A DNA stretch of 64,000 bases. Origin: Chryseobacterium gregarium DSM 19109. Its GTDB lineage: Bacteria; Bacteroidota; Bacteroidia; Flavobacteriales; Weeksellaceae. Positions 18,803-26,540 of this stretch are shown here, in pieces. Each line of letters starts with the position of its first letter. The first letter of the stretch is position 1. Location: positions 1-64,000 of the forward strand of contig NZ_AUMU01000009.1 of the NCBI RefSeq assembly GCF_000430845.1, in the 5' to 3' direction. Under the pieces are notes generated by a model. The model did not search any database. It was not told the origin of the DNA and saw only the letters and a list, made by a program, of their open reading frames with translations. Both the position numbers and the translations under genes were made by a program.

Positions 18803-18849
18803 TAAAAATAATTTTCGTAATATAATATTCACTAAATTAGGAAAAAATT

Positions 18850-18882
18850 AAGCGGAATCCGAAAAGCTATATAGAGTAGGAA
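18850..18882 (+). promoter_or_regulatory. Putative structured leader element, copy 1
   Basis: AGCGG-AAT-CCG-AAAA-GCT followed by GAGTAGGAA lies 20-50 bases before the first precursor. It can form an outer AGC/GCT stem (18851-18853 with 18866-18868) and an inner CGG/CCG or GG/CC pairing. The same layout occurs at 37341-37374 with GGC/GCC as the outer stem, a compensatory change that argues for RNA structure. A weak -7-like TAAATTAG lies at 18833-18840. Ligand or protein partner unknown. Confidence 0.5.
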
Positions 18883-18902
18883 AATAAAAACAACTTATTA
18901 CT

Positions 18903-19079
18903 ATGAAAAATCTAAAAAAGATTTCAAGAACAAATCTAAAATCTGTAAAAGGGGGAATTACAGAAGAATGTGCAAGAGCTCAAGCAACGATGACTTGTTT
19001 TTCAACTTTAAGTGCTTGCCAGGCGGGTATTGAAATTGATGATCTCTGTCTAAAAGTGTGTAACAAATATTGTCGTTAA
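18903..19079 (+). CDS. Cysteine-rich double-glycine leader peptide precursor 1
   Basis: A 58-aa secreted peptide precursor. Residues 1-18 (MKNLKKISRTNLKSVKGG) are a double-glycine leader of the kind cut by C39 peptidases. The 40-residue core has six cysteines: C23, C32, C39, C49, C53 and C57, ending CNKYCR. From memory the leader matches those of small bacteriocin-like proteins of Chryseobacterium. It lies 100 bases after the VKOR fusion and upstream of the C39 exporter, so it is a likely exporter substrate and would carry up to three disulfides. No modifying enzyme is nearby. Antimicrobial activity is inferred only from the context. Confidence 0.82.
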   Translation: MKNLKKISRTNLKSVKGGITEECARAQATMTCFSTLSACQAGIEIDDLCLKVCNKYCR

Positions 19080-19083
19080 ATAA

Positions 19084-19250
19084 AATACGAAGGTAGAATT
19101 TAAATCTATAAAAGGAGGAATTTCCATTGAATATGTATCAGCTAAAGCTTTTTTTAAACAATATTAGCTTGTCAATCTGATACGAACTCAACAGATTCTA
19201 ATTTCAGATTTTTGTATTGCCAACGTTTTTGTAACAAGTATTGTTATTAA
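19084..19250 (+). pseudogene. Decayed precursor peptide gene
   Basis: Remnant of a paralogue of precursor 1. The frame at 19084 reads NTKVEFKSIKGGISIEYVSA and stops at TAG (19165-19167). Shifting frame at 19167 gives ACQSD... and then FCNKYCY and a TAA at 19248-19250. This aligns with precursor 1 over the end of the leader (LKSVKGGI) and over ACQ...CNKYCR. The leader start including the ATG is lost and a frameshift splits the core. It sits directly between the two intact precursors and suggests past tandem duplication. Confidence 0.75.
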
Positions 19251-19260
19251 CATATTTTAG
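19228..19260 (+). promoter_or_regulatory. Possible internal promoter before precursor 2
   Basis: TTTG at 19228-19231, 21 bases, then TATTTTAG at 19253-19260, the same -7 variant seen at 17276-17283. The ATG is 22 bases downstream. It would allow extra transcription of the second precursor and the exporter. Confidence 0.4.
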
Positions 19261-19281
19261 AATAAATCATAAAATTAAACT

Positions 19282-19482
19282 ATGAAAAATTTAAAAAAGA
19301 TTTCAAGAGAGGGCTTAAAATCAGTAAAAGGAGGCACCAAGGAAGGATGTCCTGGACCTAAATCACCATATTACCGTCCGTATGCATCACAGGAACAATG
19401 TGAAATTGCAACAGGAAAAACTTGTTATTATTCAGAGGACAGCTATTGCTTTCCTGCAGGATGGAATGCTGATTTACTATAA
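19282..19482 (+). CDS. Cysteine-rich double-glycine leader peptide precursor 2
   Basis: A 66-aa precursor. Residues 1-18 (MKNLKKISREGLKSVKGG) differ from precursor 1 at only two leader positions. The core is unrelated: rich in Pro, Tyr and Gly, with four cysteines at C23, C40, C48 and C56. The constant leader with variable core is the pattern of peptides sharing one C39 exporter, which follows 145 bases downstream. Up to two disulfides are possible. A hairpin lies between this gene and the exporter. The product's activity is unknown; bacteriocin-like is the best guess. Confidence 0.85.
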   Translation: MKNLKKISREGLKSVKGGTKEGCPGPKSPYYRPYASQEQCEIATGKTCYYSEDSYCFPAGWNADLL

Positions 19483-19551
19483 TTTCTTAATTTGATAAAA
19501 TCTATTATTGTTTTGATAATTATAACAAAATTTATAGTTTTATAAAAATTA

Positions 19552-19577
19552 AATGTCGTCAAAATATTGACGACATT
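19552..19577. terminator. Hairpin between precursor 2 and exporter gene
   Basis: A perfect 11-bp stem AATGTCGTCAA/TTGACGACATT with loop AATA, but no T run follows (CTAATAAAA). It may partly terminate or stabilise the precursor mRNA ahead of the exporter gene at 19628. Confidence 0.5.
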
Positions 19578-19627
19578 CTAATAAAATATCAAAATATTTC
19601 TTATCTATCGGAACGCTTTAATATCAA

Positions 19628-21826
19628 ATGATTTCAAAACAATTTCCTTTCTACCGCCAGCCCGATTCCAAAGACTGCGGCCCTACCTGCCTTCGTATTG
19701 TAAGTAAACATTACGGTAAAAGCATCTCCTTACAACAAATCCGGAACCTTTCAGAAACAACCCGGGAAGGAAGCAGCCTGCTCGGCTTAAGTGATGCTGC
19801 AGAAGATCTGGGATTCCGCTCATTGGGCGTTCAGATCAACTTTGAGTCCCTTGCTGAAGAAGTTCCGCTTCCGTGCATTGTGCACTGGAATAAAAACCAC
19901 TTTGTGGTGGTTTATAAAATCGATAAAAACAATAAAATATATGTCTCAGATCCGGGCTATGGCCTGATCACGTATTCCCGTGAAGAATTCATTAAGCTTT
20001 GGATCGGTGAGAACGCAAATGAAAAAACAGAAGAAGGGATTGTACTTATTTTAGAGACCACTCCTGCTTTTTTCCAGTCTGAATTTGATGATCAGGAAAG
20101 CAAGGCCAGCTTCAGTTTCCTTTCAAAATACCTGCTGAAGTATAAATCACTTGTTATTCAGCTTGCCGTAGGACTGTTAGCGGGAAGTTTACTATCCCTT
20201 ATACTTCCGTTTCTTACGCAAAGTATTGTCGATGTCGGGATTCAGAATCAGGATCTGAATTTTATTTACCTGGTCCTGTTAGCTCAGATCATGCTTTTCC
20301 TTGGCAGAATGGGTATCGAAGTAATCCGGAGCTGGATTTTACTGCACCTTTCCGCAAGAATCAATATTTCTATCATTTCCGATTTCTTTATTAAATTGAT
20401 GAAACTTCCCATCAGTTTTTTTGATACGCGCATGACCGGAGATATTATGCAGCGGATCAATGACCATCACAGGATCGAGCAACTGCTGACCAGTTCTTCG
20501 CTGAATACTCTATTTTCATTAGTGAATCTCGTTATTTTCAGCATTGTCCTTTTATTATATGATTACAGGCTGTTTGTGGTCTATCTGGTGGGCGCTGTTG
20601 CCTATATCGGATGGATCAGTTTTTTCCTTGGCAGAAGAAAGGAACTTGATTACAAAAGGTTCTCACAGGTTTCACAGGAACAGAGTAAAGTGATCGAACT
20701 TATTAACGGCATGCAGGAGATCAAAATGCACAATGCCGAAAAGCAGAAACGATGGGATTGGGAATTTCTACAGGTTAAACTATTTAAAATCAGGATTAAA
20801 TCACTTTCACTGGAGCAGTGGCAATCTGTAGGAGGAAATTTCATCAATCAAATGAAAGATATCCTGGTGAGCTTCCTGTCTGCAAAACTTGTTCTCAGCG
20901 GGAATTTAACGTTGGGGATGATGCTTTCCGTTCAGTACATCATCGGCCAGCTGAACAGTCCTTTGCTGCAGCTGATTGATTTTATCAAACAGACCCAGGA
21001 CGCCAAGATTTCCCTTGAGCGATTAGGCGAAATCCATGATAAAGAAGATGAGGAAAATAAAGATGAACAATATTCGCACGACCTCCCTCAAAAAGATATT
21101 GAAGTAGAAAACCTTTCTTTCAGATATATCGGTTCCGATGCATTTGTTTTCGAAAATCTTACCCTGACTATTCCTTATCAAAAAACGACAGCTATTGTGG
21201 GAAGCAGCGGGAGCGGGAAAACAACACTTTTAAAATTGCTGATGAAGTTTTATGAGCCTACCCAGGGAGATATTAAGCTTGGCAATACAAAACTTAAAAA
21301 TATTTCACCGAGATTCTGGAGGGATCATTGCGGTGTAGTGATGCAGGAAGGATATGTGTTTAATGACACGATAGCCAATAATATTGCGATAGGCGAAGAT
21401 TATGTGGATAAAAATAAACTCAGAAGAGCTGTAGAGATTGCCAATATTAAAGAATTTATTGAAGAATTGCCTTTAAGTTACAATACGAAAATCGGAAACG
21501 AAGGTCTGGGCGTAAGCGGCGGCCAGAAGCAAAGATTATTTATTGCCAGAGCGGTTTATAAATCCCCGGAATACATTTTCTTCGATGAGGCTACTTCCGC
21601 TTTAGATGCCAACAATGAAAAAGTCATTATGGAAAACCTTGAACAGTTTTTCAAAGGTAAAACCGCTATTGTCATCGCCCACCGGCTTTCTACGGTAAAA
21701 CATGCCGATAAAATTATTGTTCTTGATAAAGGTAACGTCGTAGAAGAAGGCAGCCATACAGAACTGGTAGCGTTGAGGGGCGAATATTACAGACTGGTAA
21801 AAAACCAACTAGAATTAGGAAACTAA
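19628..21826 (+). CDS. Peptidase C39 domain ABC exporter (peptidase-containing ABC transporter)
   Basis: An inner-membrane exporter of 732 aa that removes double-glycine leaders and transports the core. Residues 1-140 are a C39 peptidase with catalytic C17 in DCGPTCL, H91 in NHFVVVY and D108 in VSDPGYG. About residues 155-460 are the six-helix transmembrane domain. The C-terminal ATPase has Walker A GSSGSGKTTL, signature VSGGQKQRL, Walker B IFFDEATSALD and the switch histidine in IAHRLSTVKHADK. All active residues are present, so it should be functional. The neighbours, three GG/GA precursors and an HlyD adaptor, fit a type I-like export route. It would need a TolC-type outer-membrane partner, which is not in this window. 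Confidence 0.95.
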   Translation: MISKQFPFYRQPDSKDCGPTCLRIVSKHYGKSISLQQIRNLSETTREGSSLLGLSDAAEDLGFRSLGVQINFESLAEEVPLPCIVHWNKNHFVVVYKIDKNNKIYVSDPGYGLITYSREEFIKLWIGENANEKTEEGIVLILETTPAFFQSEFDDQESKASFSFLSKYLLKYKSLVIQLAVGLLAGSLLSLILPFLTQSIVDVGIQNQDLNFIYLVLLAQIMLFLGRMGIEVIRSWILLHLSARINISIISDFFIKLMKLPISFFDTRMTGDIMQRINDHHRIEQLLTSSSLNTLFSLVNLVIFSIVLLLYDYRLFVVYLVGAVAYIGWISFFLGRRKELDYKRFSQVSQEQSKVIELINGMQEIKMHNAEKQKRWDWEFLQVKLFKIRIKSLSLEQWQSVGGNFINQMKDILVSFLSAKLVLSGNLTLGMMLSVQYIIGQLNSPLLQLIDFIKQTQDAKISLERLGEIHDKEDEENKDEQYSHDLPQKDIEVENLSFRYIGSDAFVFENLTLTIPYQKTTAIVGSSGSGKTTLLKLLMKFYEPTQGDIKLGNTKLKNISPRFWRDHCGVVMQEGYVFNDTIANNIAIGEDYVDKNKLRRAVEIANIKEFIEELPLSYNTKIGNEGLGVSGGQKQRLFIARAVYKSPEYIFFDEATSALDANNEKVIMENLEQFFKGKTAIVIAHRLSTVKHADKIIVLDKGNVVEEGSHTELVALRGEYYRLVKNQLELGN

Positions 21827-21872
21827 TTAATATTTCATTAAATTTAAATAACCAACTCAAAATCTTATAGTT

Positions 21873-22076
21873 ATGAGAAATTTAAAAAAAATTGAAAGAA
21901 AGAACTTAAAAAATGTGTATGGCGCAGGCCCGGTTCCTGTAGTCCCATGCAATTGTTTCTGCTTCATCAATGACGTTAAGCAGTGGAGTCCCTGCAACCG
22001 ATACTGCCCCGGCGGAGTAATCCCGGGAGTAGAGACCGGTAATGATCCCAAATGTAATTATACATTACCATCGTAA
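21873..22076 (+). CDS. Cysteine-rich leader peptide precursor 3 (Gly-Ala cleavage site)
   Basis: A 67-aa precursor with leader MRNLKKIERKNLKNVYGA. It ends in Gly-Ala rather than Gly-Gly, which C39 peptidases commonly accept. The core is rich in Pro and Gly with six cysteines at C26, C28, C30, C41, C45 and C61, including a CNCFC cluster. It lies 46 bases after the exporter gene and is followed by a strong terminator-like hairpin before the HlyD gene. Its core is unrelated to those of precursors 1 and 2. Function unknown; likely another disulfide-rich exported peptide. Confidence 0.82.
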   Translation: MRNLKKIERKNLKNVYGAGPVPVVPCNCFCFINDVKQWSPCNRYCPGGVIPGVETGNDPKCNYTLPS

Positions 22077-22096
22077 CGATTATTTTTTAGAACCTG

Positions 22097-22133
22097 CTCA
22101 ATAATCTTCACCATTGAAGATTATTGAGTTTTT
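22097..22133 (+). terminator. Intercistronic terminator/attenuator before hlyD-type gene
   Basis: A perfect 14-bp stem CTCAATAATCTTCA/TGAAGATTATTGAG with loop CCAT, followed by TTTTT. It ends 6 bases before the HlyD ATG, so read-through, not a new promoter, must supply the HlyD mRNA. It probably lowers adaptor expression relative to precursor 3. Confidence 0.8.
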
Positions 22134-22139
22134 AAGTAT

Positions 22140-23438
22140 ATGGAAAAAGACATTTTAGACAATATAGAACTTCGCTCAGAAAGCGTTCAGGATATCCTTA
22201 CCCAACCGCCTCACTGGATGATCCGCTGGGGAAATACCATTATTCTTTTAATCCTTGTTCTCATTATGATGATGAGTTATGTGATCAAATATCCGGAATT
22301 CATTCCCGCACCTATTGTGGTAACATCTGAAAACCCGCCGGAAAAACTGGAAGCAAGAACCAATTCTAAAATTGAAAAAATATTCATCAAAAATCACCAG
22401 GAAGTTAAAAAAAATGATGTTTTGATGGTGATGCAGTCTACAGGAAATTACAAGGATATTCTGGAATTAAAAAAAATAATTGATTCAATAAATCCCAACC
22501 GATTATCCTCTTTCCCTGTAAATGAGACCACCCATTTCAAATTAGGTGAATTGCAGGGCGACTACAACAGCTTTGCAAAGGCGTTTCAGGACGAAGCCTT
22601 ATTTACCAGGCTTCAGCCTTATGCCCCGGAAAATCTTGCGGCCAATCAGAGTCTGTCGGAATATAGGGTCAGAATTGCCACTTTAAAGCAGCAAAAGAAC
22701 CTTGAACAGGCAAAATATGATCTAACCAGAAAAAGCTACCAGCGTTCTCAGGAATTATATAATCAGGGCGTTATTGCGGCACTGGAACTGGAAAATGAAA
22801 AAATAAAATATATTCAGGCTCAGCAGAATCTGGAAAATATTGCCCTTTCCCTTTCTCAGATTGAAGAAGGAATCTCCAATCTTAATAAGACCAAAAGCGG
22901 AACTGCTATTAATACGGAAAAAGATAAGATCAATTATTCATCCCAGACCTTGCAGCTGTTTGAGCAGCTGAGAAAATCTTTAAAGCAATGGGAGCAGAAT
23001 TACCTCGTGATTTCCAATACGGATGGCGTGGCAAGTTTTCAGCAGTTTTTCGGTGAAAACCAGTTTGTAAAAGCCGGGGATGCCATTTTATCCATTCTTC
23101 CTAAAAGCAGGGACAAGATTGTAGGCAGAATGTCTGTTCCCGCCACAAATTCCGGTAAGATCGTAGCGGGAGAAAAGGTGTTGATCAAGCTGGATAATTA
23201 CCGCTACCAGGAATATGGTATTGTAGAGGGGAAAGTTCAGAACATCTCGCTTTCTCCCGATAAAGACGGTAATTATTATGTAGACGTAATTCTCCCCAAA
23301 GGCTTGAAAACCTCTTACAACAAAAATCTGACTTTTGACAAAGAGTTAAGAGGGAATGCGGAAATTGTCACACAGGACTTAAGACTTATTGAAAGATTCT
23401 TCTACCAGATGAGGAAACTTCTGGGATATCAAAGCTGA
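22140..23438 (+). CDS. HlyD family secretion adaptor
   Basis: A periplasmic adaptor of 432 aa linking the C39 ABC exporter to an outer-membrane channel. A short cytoplasmic N-terminus is followed by one membrane helix (TIILLILVLIMMMSYVI, about residues 33-50), then the first half of a lipoyl-like domain (EKIFIKNHQEVKKNDVLMVM), a long coiled-coil hairpin (about residues 170-290) and the second half with the beta-barrel (ILPKSRDKIVGRMSVP). This is the order expected for HlyD-type adaptors of bacteriocin exporters. It is the last gene of the locus and ends at the terminator at 23470-23496. Confidence 0.92.
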   Translation: MEKDILDNIELRSESVQDILTQPPHWMIRWGNTIILLILVLIMMMSYVIKYPEFIPAPIVVTSENPPEKLEARTNSKIEKIFIKNHQEVKKNDVLMVMQSTGNYKDILELKKIIDSINPNRLSSFPVNETTHFKLGELQGDYNSFAKAFQDEALFTRLQPYAPENLAANQSLSEYRVRIATLKQQKNLEQAKYDLTRKSYQRSQELYNQGVIAALELENEKIKYIQAQQNLENIALSLSQIEEGISNLNKTKSGTAINTEKDKINYSSQTLQLFEQLRKSLKQWEQNYLVISNTDGVASFQQFFGENQFVKAGDAILSILPKSRDKIVGRMSVPATNSGKIVAGEKVLIKLDNYRYQEYGIVEGKVQNISLSPDKDGNYYVDVILPKGLKTSYNKNLTFDKELRGNAEIVTQDLRLIERFFYQMRKLLGYQS

Positions 23439-23469
23439 TTCTTTAATAAAAAGCATCACATAGTATATA

Positions 23470-23496
23470 GGCTGTCTCAAACGAGATGGCCTTTTT
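23470..23496 (+). terminator. Intrinsic terminator of the peptide locus
   Basis: A 9-bp stem GGCTGTCTC/GAGATGGCC (two G-U pairs) with loop AAAC and a run of five Ts, 32 bases after the HlyD stop. Confidence 0.75.
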
Positions 23497-23709
23497 ACAG
23501 CTCATTATTAATGATTAGTACTATTAATAATGAATCAATATGTTATATTTCAGATATAATTTGCATATAATTTCATATAAATATTGAGAATTTGATAAAT
23601 TGTTAAAGAAAAATTTACTTGGTTTCATATTAACCTTAATACAATATAAAAACCTCTGTAATGTCAAACTGAAGAAGATATGATTTGCTATTATACCTTT
23701 AGTAAAAAA

Positions 23710-23737
23710 GGCTGTAAGAAATCTTACAACCTTTTTT
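23710..23737 (-). terminator. Terminator of tRNA-Met (bidirectional form)
   Basis: Stem GGCTGTAAG/CTTACAACC with loop AAAT, flanked by A6 and T6. On the minus strand it starts 1-2 bases past the tRNA 3' end and ends in a T run. Confidence 0.8.
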
Positions 23738-23738
23738 G

Positions 23739-23812
23739 TAGCGAAGACGGGAATTGAACCCGTGACCTCAGGGTTATGAATCCTGCGCTCTAACCAACTG
23801 AGCTACCTCGCC
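23739..23812 (-). tRNA. tRNA-Met (CAT)
   Basis: A 74-nt cloverleaf on the minus strand. The acceptor stem GGCGAGG pairs with CTTCGCT, the D arm reads GCTCAGTTGGTTAGAGC, the anticodon loop is TTCATAA with anticodon CAT, and the T arm is ACGGGTTCAATTCCCGT. CCA is not encoded, as is common in Bacteroidetes. Without the three G-C pairs of initiator tRNA in the anticodon stem, it is probably elongator tRNA-Met. A CAT tRNA modified to read Ile is less likely. Confidence 0.93.
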
Positions 23813-23856
23813 GTTTTGGTGGTGCAAATATAGAAAATATTTACAAATCACCAAAA

Positions 23857-25143
23857 TTATTTTAGCTTAAAATATTCCAAAACATCACCCACATGCTCTG
23901 GCTTGCTGATTATCTTATTGTTAGCATCCAAAATAAAATAGGTTGGAGTGGCATGAACATTATAGGTCTCTGCATAAGTACTGTTCCAACCTCTCAGTTC
24001 AGAATCATTTACCCAGGGAAAAGCACTGATCTTTTTGGAATAAGAATCTTTATCCATATCCAGAGACAGCCCTACTACCTGGATATTCTTAGCTTTTAAA
24101 TCATTATATTTTGCCAATAACTGAGGCAGTTCAGTTTCACAGTGCGAACAGGTAGACGACCAGAATACGATAACCTTTTTGTCCGCTTTAATCGCATGAA
24201 TTGTTTTAGCGGTAGTGTTCACAGGCGACTGGAATTTATAATCAGGAAAAACAGCGCCCATTTCCACGTTGGCATTAGATTTTAAGGTGGTAGCCAATCT
24301 GTCGGTAATGGTACATTTTAAATTCTTGGCGAGACCCAGATATTTATCCTTAAATTCCTGCATATCGTAGACATCAAAAATATCAATCAGCTCAGAAAGT
24401 ACCGTCTGTCCCCGTGGGGTTTCAACTTTCAACCGGTCCAACAGCTTATCTACAGAAGCGGATACGTTGGTATTTCCTCCGGTATTAAGATATGATACTA
24501 AAATAGGTCTCAGCAGAGATGATGTTTCAAGCATGTCATTAGACTTGTCTATAAAGTTAATGATTTCCTCCTGATTTACCTTTTTAGAGGCATCTGCAGA
24601 AAGGTATTTGCTGTAATTGGTATTGTAATAATAGATGAACGGATGCTGAGCCTGATCGATTCCCTGTGAGCCGCCTGACAGCCTGTCGATCTCAGTCTTC
24701 AGCGCTTTTCCGAATTCCGTGTTGTCTTTATAATATTCTTTGATCTGGGAAAGAGCCGGAAGAATGAGTTCTTTTTTCTGGGACCCTTCCTGAAGTCCGT
24801 TCATAAGGTTATTAGACTCATCCAGATAAATAATGTTTTTAATTTTATTGGCCTGTGTTTCAAGTTTAACGTTTACATTTTTATTTTCTGAAATAAAATT
24901 GAATGTATTATTGGAACCGGGAAAATAGACTTTCATCATCCCCATATAATTTTTCGGGTATTTAAAAGTCCAGGTATTCCCTTTACTCTGCTCTTTCGAG
25001 AAAATAATATCTTTGGAACCGTTTAAAGTATATAGAATAGCATCTGGGTCTTTGAAATCAGCAGGAGCCTGAATAGTAACTGTAAACTGAGCCTGCAATG
25101 AAAATACAGCTAAGAAAGCTGATAATGTAAAAATCTTTTTCAT
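23857..25143 (-). CDS. TlpA-like thioredoxin domain protein
   Basis: An exported 428-aa protein. A signal peptide (MKKIFTLSAFLAVFSLQAQ) is followed by an N-terminal region of about 300 residues, resembling the DUF4369-type domain often joined to TlpA in Bacteroidetes, and a C-terminal thioredoxin-like domain. The redox motif is in FWSSTCSHCETELPQL, and a later HATPTYFILD gives the cis-proline. It probably reduces or oxidises disulfides in the periplasm. It lies just after the peptide export locus but in the opposite direction and behind a tRNA, so a link to that locus is not supported. Confidence 0.85.
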   Translation of the reverse strand: MKKIFTLSAFLAVFSLQAQFTVTIQAPADFKDPDAILYTLNGSKDIIFSKEQSKGNTWTFKYPKNYMGMMKVYFPGSNNTFNFISENKNVNVKLETQANKIKNIIYLDESNNLMNGLQEGSQKKELILPALSQIKEYYKDNTEFGKALKTEIDRLSGGSQGIDQAQHPFIYYYNTNYSKYLSADASKKVNQEEIINFIDKSNDMLETSSLLRPILVSYLNTGGNTNVSASVDKLLDRLKVETPRGQTVLSELIDIFDVYDMQEFKDKYLGLAKNLKCTITDRLATTLKSNANVEMGAVFPDYKFQSPVNTTAKTIHAIKADKKVIVFWSSTCSHCETELPQLLAKYNDLKAKNIQVVGLSLDMDKDSYSKKISAFPWVNDSELRGWNSTYAETYNVHATPTYFILDANNKIISKPEHVGDVLEYFKLK

Positions 25144-25154
25144 AGCGTAAAAAT

Positions 25155-25184
25155 AAAAAAACTCCCCGACTAATCAGAGAGTTT
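25155..25184 (-). terminator. Probable terminator downstream of clpX
   Basis: AACTC[CC].../[GA]GAGTT hairpin (25160-25164 with 25179-25183) preceded on plus by an A run, hence a T run on the minus strand. It separates clpX from the TlpA-like gene. Confidence 0.55.
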
Positions 25185-25281
25185 GTTATTATTTTAATAA
25201 AATTTTATATTTTCTGGCTTTAGGCTTTGCCTTGGTAAAAATACAATCAAAGCAAAAGGGATATTATAAAATCAAAATATT

Positions 25282-26469
25282 TTATTTGCTGACAAAAATA
25301 TTTTCTTCAGTTAATACGATCTCTTTCTCTTCTCCAATCGAAAACATATAGTCTTCAAGAACCTTTTCCGTAGTTCCTCTTAAACCTCTTGCGCCTAAGC
25401 CTTTTTCAAGAGTTTCCTCTACAATTTTTTCAATGGCCCCGTCTGTGAAAACAAGATGGGTTCCGTCCATTTTGAAAAGTTCGATAAACTGGTTCACGAT
25501 TGAGTTTTTAGGCTCAGTCATGATCCTTATCATCGTCTCTTTGGTAAGTTTATCCAGATAAGTAATGATCGGAAATCTTCCTAAAAGTTCAGGGATTAAA
25601 CCGAACGACCTCAAATCTATTGCATTCAGATTGGTTAATATATATTCATCCTCACCGGTTTTATTAATTTTTTCCGAACTGAAGCCGATAGCCTGCTTGT
25701 TCATCCTTCTTTCGATAATTTCCTTGATCCCGTCAAAAGCTCCTCCGGCAATAAACAGAATATTCTGTGTATTGACCTGGATATATTTCTGATCCGGATG
25801 TTTTCTCCCTCCCTGAGGTGGAACATTCACAATACTGCCTTCAAGTAATTTCAACAATCCCTGCTGGACACCTTCCCCGGAAACGTCTCTAGTGATACTC
25901 GGGTTATCAGATTTTCTTGCAATTTTATCAATCTCATCGATAAATACAATTCCTCTTTCCGCTTTTTCAACATCATAATCCGCTACCATAAGCAGTCTGG
26001 ACAGGATACTTTCCACATCTTCTCCCACATATCCGGCTTCCGTTAAAATAGTAGCATCAACGATACAGAACGGAACGTTCAGTTCTCTGGCGATAGTCTT
26101 GGCCAGCAAGGTTTTACCCGTACCGGTCTCGCCGATCATGATGATATTGGATTTTTCCAGCTCCACTTCCCGGTTTTCATCCTTCGCATGAAGCAGTCTC
26201 TTGTAATGATTGTATACCGCTATCGATAGCTGTTTCTTTGCCTGATCCTGTCCTATGACATACTGATCCAGAAATACCTTGATCTCTTTAGGCTTTTTAA
26301 GTTCTTCCATATTTTCTGCCGGAGCATACCCGGATTCTGAGCCACTGTCTTTTACAATAGCATGAGCCTGCTCAATACAGTTTTCACAAATGAAACCGTT
26401 TTGGCCGGAAATCAGCATCTGAACTTCATTTCTCTTTCTTCCACAGAAAGAACACTGGTTTGAATTCAT
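25282..26469 (-). CDS. clpX: ATP-dependent Clp protease ATP-binding subunit ClpX
   Basis: Hexameric unfoldase that feeds substrates to ClpP. The 395-aa length is close to the usual 410-425. The N-terminal zinc finger is C6-x2-C9...C28-x2-C31. The AAA+ domain has Walker A GETGTGKTLLAKT, the pore motif GYVGEDVES, Walker B GIVFIDEIDKIA and sensor 2 GARGLRGTTE. There is also an IGF-type ClpP-docking loop region (KQAIGFSSE). clpP is not next to it. It lies downstream of greA and the HIT gene in the same direction. Confidence 0.97.
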   Translation of the reverse strand: MNSNQCSFCGRKRNEVQMLISGQNGFICENCIEQAHAIVKDSGSESGYAPAENMEELKKPKEIKVFLDQYVIGQDQAKKQLSIAVYNHYKRLLHAKDENREVELEKSNIIMIGETGTGKTLLAKTIARELNVPFCIVDATILTEAGYVGEDVESILSRLLMVADYDVEKAERGIVFIDEIDKIARKSDNPSITRDVSGEGVQQGLLKLLEGSIVNVPPQGGRKHPDQKYIQVNTQNILFIAGGAFDGIKEIIERRMNKQAIGFSSEKINKTGEDEYILTNLNAIDLRSFGLIPELLGRFPIITYLDKLTKETMIRIMTEPKNSIVNQFIELFKMDGTHLVFTDGAIEKIVEETLEKGLGARGLRGTTEKVLEDYMFSIGEEKEIVLTEENIFVSK

Positions 26470-26506
26470 TTTTTATATATGATATATAAGATATAGATTA
26501 AAGAAA

Positions 26507-26528
26507 CTCGTAAAGGTTGGTTTACGAG
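26507..26528. terminator. Hairpin between the HIT gene and clpX
   Basis: A perfect 8-bp stem CTCGTAAA/TTTACGAG with loop GGTTGG. It lacks a clear T run on the minus strand, so it may be a weak terminator or an mRNA processing hairpin. Confidence 0.4.
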
Positions 26529-26540
26529 CTTCGGTATTTT

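Noticed and set aside
23739-23812. tRNA-Met as an integration site of a mobile element
   Set aside because: No integrase gene and no direct repeat of the tRNA 3' end were seen near it.
25282-26469. Link between the TlpA-like protein, clpX and the peptide export locus
   Set aside because: They are on the opposite strand beyond two terminators and a tRNA gene.
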